From contig NZ_CP026121.1 in assembly GCF_003330845.1 (NCBI RefSeq), positions 4,259,501-4,323,500 on the forward strand: a stretch of 64,000 nt of DNA, read 5' to 3'. Source of the DNA: Streptomyces sp. Go-475 (GTDB taxonomy: Bacteria; Actinomycetota; Actinomycetes; Streptomycetales; Streptomycetaceae). Shown piece by piece: positions 59,845 through 64,000 of this stretch. Each line of letters starts with the position of its first letter. Position 1 is the stretch's first letter. A program made the translations under genes and the position numbers. The notes beneath the pieces were generated by a model. The model was given only the letters and a program-made list of their open reading frames with translations, was not told where the DNA came from and did not search any database.

Positions 59845-60493
59845 CCGGCCGCTGCGCGTCGTCCTGGCCGAGGACAGCGTGCTGCTGCGGGACGGGCTCG
59901 TCGGGCTGCTCGAACGCTGCGGGCACGAGGTCGTCGCGGCCGTCGGGGACGCCGAGGCGCTGGTGGCCGCCGTCGGGGAACACGGGCCCGACGTGGTGGT
60001 GACGGACGTGCGGATGCCGCCCGGCTTCCAGGACGAGGGCCTGCACGCGGCCGTGCGGCTGCGCGGGGAGCGGCCCACGCTGCCCGTCCTGGTCCTCAGC
60101 CAGTACGTGCAGCGCCGGTACGCCGCCGAGCTGCTGGACTCCGGCGACGGCACGGGCGTCGGCTACCTGCTCAAGGACCGCGTCGGCCAGGTCGAGGAGT
60201 TCGTGGCGGCGCTCGGCGAGGTCGCGGACGGCGGCACGGTCGTCGACCCCGAGGTGGTACGGCAGTTGCTGCGCCGCCGCCGCGACCCGCTGGAGCGGCT
60301 CACGCCGCGCGAGCGGGAGGTGCTGGCGCTGATCGCGCAGGGCAGGTCGAACGGGGCGATCGCCCGGGAACTGGTCGTCTCCGAGGCGGCCGTGGGCAAG
60401 CACGTCTCCGGCATCCTCACCAAGCTGGACCTGCCGCCGGCGGACGACACCCACCGCCGGGTCCTGGCCGTGCTCGCGTATCTGCGGGCCTAG
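59828..60493 (+). CDS. NarL/LuxR-family response regulator
   Basis: A 221-residue regulator coupled to the kinase gene by overlap. Receiver domain with phospho-acceptor Asp60 (VVVTDVRMP), acidic pair in VVLAEDS, and Lys in YLLKDRV. C-terminal LuxR helix-turn-helix (LTPREREVLALIAQGRSNGA, then EAAVGKHVSGIL). It probably controls the divergent ABC exporter. The TAG stop lies at the edge of a long inverted repeat. Confidence 0.92.
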   Translation: MSLRVDRPLRVVLAEDSVLLRDGLVGLLERCGHEVVAAVGDAEALVAAVGEHGPDVVVTDVRMPPGFQDEGLHAAVRLRGERPTLPVLVLSQYVQRRYAAELLDSGDGTGVGYLLKDRVGQVEEFVAALGEVADGGTVVDPEVVRQLLRRRRDPLERLTPREREVLALIAQGRSNGAIARELVVSEAAVGKHVSGILTKLDLPPADDTHRRVLAVLAYLRA

Positions 60494-60609
60494 GGCCCTT
60501 CTGATGGATCTCCGCGGCGTCGCGACGCCCGGCACACCCGCTCCCCGCACGCCGCTCGCACGCACCGAACGCCGCTCCTTCTCCCACGGAGATCCATCAG
60601 AAGGGCCCT
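60492..60609. repeat. 118-bp element with 23-bp perfect terminal inverted repeats
   Basis: Left arm 60492-60514 and right arm 60587-60609 are exact reverse complements (begin AGGGCCCTTCTGATGG), separated by 72 bp. The pairing continues after a one-base bulge with CGGGCC/GGCCCG outside. It may be a MITE-like or IS-derived element, or a very long terminator hairpin for the response-regulator transcript. No transposase gene nearby. Confidence 0.8.
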
Positions 60610-60641
60610 GGCCCGGACGGGGCGGCGGGCGCGTTGTGCAA

Positions 60642-60659
60642 AAACCAGCGAGTTGGTTT
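60642..60659. promoter_or_regulatory. Operator-like palindrome upstream of the ArpA-like receptor gene
   Basis: AAACCA (60642-60647), GCGAGT spacer, TGGTTT (60654-60659), 39 bp before the receptor start. It resembles half-sites of autoregulatory elements (ARE) bound by gamma-butyrolactone receptors; likely autorepression. Confidence 0.5.
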
Positions 60660-60697
60660 CATTGCGTCGCCATCAGAGCCCTGCAGGGGAGCCACGG

Positions 60698-61393
60698 GTG
60701 ACCAAACAGGACCGGGCCGTCCGGACCCGCCTCGCGCTGATCCGGTCGGCGGCCGAACAGTTCGAGGCACGGGGGTACGTCCGGGCCAGTCTCGCGGAGA
60801 TCAGCGCGGGGGCCGGCGTCAGCTCCGGCGCGCTGCACTTCCACTTCGTGAACAAGGCCGCCGTGGCGGAGGCCGTCGAGGACGCCGCCGCCCTGGCACT
60901 GCGCCGGATCGGGCGCCGGGGCCGCGGCGGGGACGGGTGCGCCCTGCAGCGCCTGGTCGACGTCACCCACCAGGTCGCCCGGCTGCTGTGCGCCGACGTC
61001 GTGGTGCGGGCGGGGTTACGCCTCAACGCCGAGGCGGTCGACGGGCGGGTGCGCGACCTGCGCCGGGAGTGGCGGGAGTGCGTGCACGAGCTGCTGGCCG
61101 AGGCGGAGCGGCGGGGCGAACTCGCCGCCGGTGTGCCGCCGCACCGCACCAGCGCCGTCGTCCTCGCCGCCACGACCGGCATCGAGGTGCTGGCCCGGGA
61201 GGACCAAGGGTGGCTCGCGCGGCCCTCGTTGACCGACCTGTGGCAGCTGCTCCTGCCGTGCGTGGCGGCGCCGCACCTGGCCGGCGCGCTGGACCCGGCG
61301 GGCACCGGGCCGGAGGACGTGGACTTCGAGGCGGATCCGGGCGCGGAGCCAGATCGGGAGGAGACCGGCACGGCGGGGCTCGCGCTGCGGTAG
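60698..61393 (+). CDS. TetR-family gamma-butyrolactone receptor-like regulator (ArpA/ScbR type)
   Basis: 231 residues from GTG 60698 (AGGGGAG upstream). N-terminal DNA-binding domain: KQDRAVRTRLALIRSAAEQF, GYVRASLAEISAGAG, recognition part VSSGALHFHFVNK. This is the hallmark pattern of ArpA/ScbR/BarA. The ligand domain has VVVRAGLRLNAE (equivalent to the RLxxE region) and Trp125 in LRREWRECV, at the position of the ligand-contacting tryptophan of ArpA/CprB. The C-terminal ~30 residues are acidic. It could be a true receptor or a pseudo-receptor. It lies next to P450 and AfsA genes. Confidence 0.85.
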   Translation: MTKQDRAVRTRLALIRSAAEQFEARGYVRASLAEISAGAGVSSGALHFHFVNKAAVAEAVEDAAALALRRIGRRGRGGDGCALQRLVDVTHQVARLLCADVVVRAGLRLNAEAVDGRVRDLRREWRECVHELLAEAERRGELAAGVPPHRTSAVVLAATTGIEVLAREDQGWLARPSLTDLWQLLLPCVAAPHLAGALDPAGTGPEDVDFEADPGAEPDREETGTAGLALR

Positions 61394-61443
61394 CGACACT
61401 CCGGCTCCCCCTCTCGTGGCCGACAGTGTGTGAAGTGATGGCC

Positions 61444-61467
61444 AAAACAAACCGGATGCCAAGTTTT
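61444..61467. promoter_or_regulatory. ARE-like operator upstream of the P450 gene
   Basis: An AAAAC...GTTTT palindrome (61444-61448 and 61463-61467) that also contains ACAAACCGG, similar to autoregulatory elements. It is 58 bp before the P450 start and is a probable target of the adjacent receptor. Confidence 0.5.
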
Positions 61468-61524
61468 CTCCCCGCCCGGATCGCACCATGGTCTCCCAGC
61501 CTCTGGACCAAGGAGCGATGAGTC

Positions 61525-62823
61525 ATGGCACAGCAGGCCTGCCCCTTCCTGGCGGTCGACCCGTCCGGCCAGGACCTCTACGACGAGATATCCCGGATCC
61601 GTGCCCAGGGCCCGGCCGTGGAGGTGGAACTCCCCGGCGGCGTCAGGGCGTGGTGGATCAACGGCCTGGAGCTGAACAAGCGGCTCCTGGCCGGTCCCGA
61701 GACGAGCAAGGACGCCTACCAGCACTGGCCGGCCTGGATCAACGGGGACATCTCCCGCACCTGGCCGCTCGCCATCTGGGTCTCCGTGCGCAACATGGTC
61801 ACCGCCTACGGCGCCGACCACAGCCGGCTGCGCAAGCCGATGGCCGCTGCCTTCACCAAGCGCCGCGTCGACGCCCTCCTGCCGCGCGTCCAGGAGATCG
61901 TCGACCGTGCCCTGGACGACCTGGAGCAGGTCCCGAAGGGCGAAGTCGTCGACCTGCGGGCGGCGTTCGCGGCGCCGGTGCCGCACGAGGTGGTGTGCGA
62001 ACTCTTCGGCGTACCGCACGGCGAGGACGGTCCGCGGGCCGCGCTCTACCGCATCATCAACGGCTTCTTCGACACGGCGATCTCCCTGGAGGACGCCCAG
62101 GCCAACGCCGTCGAGCTCTACGCCACGCTGACCGCGTTCCTCCAGGACAAGCGCGCGCACCCGGCCGACGACCTGACGACCGCGCTCATCGCCGCCCGCG
62201 ACGAAGGCCACCTCAGCGAACAGGAGTTGATGGACAATCTGATCCTGCTGCTCACGGCGGGCTTCGAGACGACCGTCAACCTCATCGACAACACCGTGCA
62301 CAGCCTGCTCGCCCACCCGGAGCAGCTCGAACTCGTCCGCTCCGGGCAGGTGTCCTGGGAGGACGCCATCGAGGAGTCGCTGCGGTACGAGGCGCCGGGC
62401 GCCATGTCGGGCCTGCGCTACGCCGTCGAGGACATCGAGATCGAGCCGGGCCTCACGATCCCGAAGGGCGACCCGGTGGTCGTGTCCTTCGCCGGTGCCG
62501 GACGCGACCCCGAGCGGCACGGCCCGGACGCCGACCGGTTCGACGTCACCCGCGCCAGCAGGAGCGACCACATCTCCTTCGGCCACGGCGTCCACCACTG
62601 CCTGGGCCGGCCCCTGGCCATGGCCGAGGCGACGGCGGCCCTGACGTCCCTGTTCGACCGCTTCCCGCGGCTGGCCCTGGCCGATCCGTCCCGTCCGCCG
62701 AGGCGGCTCCGGTCGATCATCTCCACGGGGCACGAGTCGTTGCCCGTGCTGCTGCACGGCCGGGACACGGGCCCGCGCCCGGAGGAGACGCAGGCGGAGT
62801 CGGGGGCGCAGGCGATCAGGTAG
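61525..62823 (+). CDS. Cytochrome P450 of the autoregulator locus
   Basis: A 432-residue soluble bacterial P450. Heme loop FGHGVHHCLGRPLA with Cys359; I-helix AGFETT (245-250), where Thr pairs with Glu instead of the usual acidic-alcohol D/E-T arrangement being absent; ExxR as E284-S-L-R287. N-terminus MAQQACPFLAVDPSG. ATG with GGAGCGATGAGTC upstream. P450s beside afsA homologues oxidise the side chain or ring in several butyrolactone/butenolide hormone pathways; the same is inferred here. Its stop overlaps the convergent reductase stop by 8 bp. Confidence 0.92.
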   Translation: MAQQACPFLAVDPSGQDLYDEISRIRAQGPAVEVELPGGVRAWWINGLELNKRLLAGPETSKDAYQHWPAWINGDISRTWPLAIWVSVRNMVTAYGADHSRLRKPMAAAFTKRRVDALLPRVQEIVDRALDDLEQVPKGEVVDLRAAFAAPVPHEVVCELFGVPHGEDGPRAALYRIINGFFDTAISLEDAQANAVELYATLTAFLQDKRAHPADDLTTALIAARDEGHLSEQELMDNLILLLTAGFETTVNLIDNTVHSLLAHPEQLELVRSGQVSWEDAIEESLRYEAPGAMSGLRYAVEDIEIEPGLTIPKGDPVVVSFAGAGRDPERHGPDADRFDVTRASRSDHISFGHGVHHCLGRPLAMAEATAALTSLFDRFPRLALADPSRPPRRLRSIISTGHESLPVLLHGRDTGPRPEETQAESGAQAIR

Positions 62824-63739
62824 CCGGCAGCTCGCGCAGGAACGAGCGGTACCAGGGGGCCGCGCGCCTGAATCCGGCCGCGAAGCCCTCGCCGGGGGAG
62901 CAGTCGAGGTCCTTCCAGAAGGCGTCGTCCACGAACCAGTGGTCGACGGTGAGCATGCCGAGGTGATGGAGGGCGAGCGGCGACCCGGCGGCCCGGTCAA
63001 GGGCGGTGGCTACGTCCACCGCCGCACCGCCGCCGGGCTCCCCCAGGTGCTCGCGCACGGCCCCGAGCAGCTCCGGAACCGTCACCGGCTCGGGGTGGCC
63101 GACGTGGTGCGCGCCGTCGGCGTGCGCCGGGGACAGCGCCGCGGCCACGGCCGCGCGGCCCAGGGTGTCGACGTCGATCATCGACTGGAGCGCCGTGCAG
63201 CCGGTCACGGTCGCCGACAACTCCCGCAGCAGCCGGACCAGTCCGGGGACGACCCACCGGTCGCCCTCGCCGTACACCAGGTGCGGCCGCAGCACCATGC
63301 CGCCCGCGCCGAGAACGTGCTGTTCGGCGGCGGCCCGGGTGCGGCTGGTGGCCGACGCGGGCGCGATCGGCACCTCGCCGGGGCGTACGCCGCGGAAGGG
63401 TCCCCGGCCGTAGACGGCGGCCGTGCTCACGTACACGATCCGGCGCACCCCGGCGCGCACGGCCTCTTCGACCAGGGCCCTGGTGCCCCGGTCGTTGACG
63501 GCCTCGGCGGTCTCGGCGTCGCCGCCGATCCGGGTGGCGCAGTGCACCAGGACGTCGGTGTCCGCGCACGCGCCGCGCAGCGAGGCCGGGTCGGACAGGT
63601 CGCCGTGGACGGTGTCGTTCCCGGTCCCCGCGCGCCGGGACAGCGTCCGCACCCGGACGCCGGGACGGCTACGGGCCGCGGCGACCGCGCGGCTGCCGAC
63701 GAAACCGCTCGCGCCGGTGATCAGAAAGGTGACCGTCAC
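62816..63739 (-). CDS. NAD(P)-dependent epimerase/dehydratase-like (extended SDR)
   Basis: 307 residues from a GTG that overlaps the AfsA-like stop (GTGA), hence coupled to it. Rossmann motif TGASGFVGS (8-16), then HCATRIGGDAETAEAVNDRG and YVSTAAVYG. The usual YxxxK is not seen: the aligned stretch reads T131-S-R-T-R135, so catalysis may be altered. Reductases of this type process the AfsA product in butyrolactone biosynthesis (BprA/ScbB-like step). The role is inferred from context. Confidence 0.85.
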   Translation of the reverse strand: MTVTFLITGASGFVGSRAVAAARSRPGVRVRTLSRRAGTGNDTVHGDLSDPASLRGACADTDVLVHCATRIGGDAETAEAVNDRGTRALVEEAVRAGVRRIVYVSTAAVYGRGPFRGVRPGEVPIAPASATSRTRAAAEQHVLGAGGMVLRPHLVYGEGDRWVVPGLVRLLRELSATVTGCTALQSMIDVDTLGRAAVAAALSPAHADGAHHVGHPEPVTVPELLGAVREHLGEPGGGAAVDVATALDRAAGSPLALHHLGMLTVDHWFVDDAFWKDLDCSPGEGFAAGFRRAAPWYRSFLRELPAT

Positions 63740-64000
63740 GACGGGGACCGTACCTCCGCCGTCCGCGCGGAGGTCAGCGTGGCGGTGAAGACGGCCTCGC
63801 CGTCCTGCCGTCCCGACACGCGTACGGTCACTTCCTCCGGGTCCTCGTCGAGCAGCTCCGTCTCCAGCAGGCACGGGCTGCGCAGTTCGGCGTACCGGGC
63901 GAAGTCGGCCGTCATCGTGCGGGGCCGGAAGGGGCGTTGACCGGACGCGGCGGCCGCGGCCTGGCGGGCTGCCTCGAACAGGACCATGCCGGGAACGTGG
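63736..64000 (-). CDS. AfsA/ScbA-family butyrolactone synthase, C-terminal fragment (cut by window edge)
   Basis: The last 88 codons of a leftward gene whose 5' part lies beyond the window. The visible sequence opens with HVPGMVLFEAARQA, the diagnostic second AfsA hot-dog repeat motif, followed by RSPCLLETELLDEDPEEVTV. AfsA condenses dihydroxyacetone phosphate with a beta-ketoacyl chain to start gamma-butyrolactone or butenolide hormones. It shares an operon with the SDR gene and sits opposite the receptor and P450. The internal ATG at 63987 is not a real start. Confidence 0.88.
   Translation of the reverse strand, partial: HVPGMVLFEAARQAAAAASGQRPFRPRTMTADFARYAELRSPCLLETELLDEDPEEVTVRVSGRQDGEAVFTATLTSARTAEVRSPS

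Overview
This window is the chromosomal replication-origin region of a Streptomyces-type actinomycete. The base composition is very GC-rich and GTG starts are frequent. The order parB-parA-rsmG-jag-yidC-yidD-rnpA-rpmH / dnaA-[oriC]-dnaN-gnd-recF-DUF721-gyrB-gyrA is unmistakable. The match to the 14-bp Streptomyces parS centromere (GTTTCACGTGAAAC) is perfect at eight sites and one mismatch off at a ninth. The species cannot be fixed from the sequence alone.

Layout. 1-12.3 kb: an LppU-like protein and CCA-adding enzyme, then DUF6049 - murJ - a membrane pseudokinase - sigM - its zinc-binding anti-sigma factor - trxB - trxA, the same order as the mycobacterial sigM/trx locus; trxB has a textbook SigR promoter. 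12.3-19.3 kb: leftward genes for a GNAT protein, ParB/ParA, RsmG, KhpB(Jag)/YidC/YidD/RnpA/L34. 19.3-32.4 kb: rightward dnaA, oriC (about 0.88 kb of degenerate DnaA boxes), dnaN, gnd, recF, DUF721, gyrB, gyrA and a DUF3566 membrane protein. 32.5-41.5 kb: tRNA-Ile(GAT), small secreted/membrane proteins (DUF6344, DLW-39), a Ser/Thr kinase gene whose frame is broken in a G6 tract, an Xre-family regulator, tRNA-Ala(TGC), DUF5324, a cyclophilin and a rhomboid protease, followed by a compact cluster of strong DnaA boxes. 41.5-55.1 kb: cell-division and cell-wall genes: crgA, DUF881, three class E sortases with pabA between them, and the leftward fhaA-fhaB-pstP-ftsW-pbpA-pknB operon, ending at tRNA-Leu(CAG).

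Right of tRNA-Leu (55.1-64 kb) the content changes from conserved housekeeping genes to accessory-looking ones: a FtsX-like ABC exporter with a divergent two-component system, then a gamma-butyrolactone/butenolide-type autoregulator locus (TetR/ArpA-like receptor, cytochrome P450, NAD(P)-dependent epimerase/reductase, and the C-terminal end of an AfsA-family synthase running off the window). Two operator-like palindromes lie in front of the receptor and P450 genes. This signalling locus, about 40 kb from oriC, is the most interesting accessory content. Other points worth checking are the split MurJ/pseudokinase pair beside FhaA/PknB, the in-frame VSRET coding of parS sites inside three unrelated proteins, the extra-oriC DnaA-box cluster at 41.3-41.5 kb, the homopolymer frameshift in the kinase, and a 118-bp inverted-repeat element after the response regulator.
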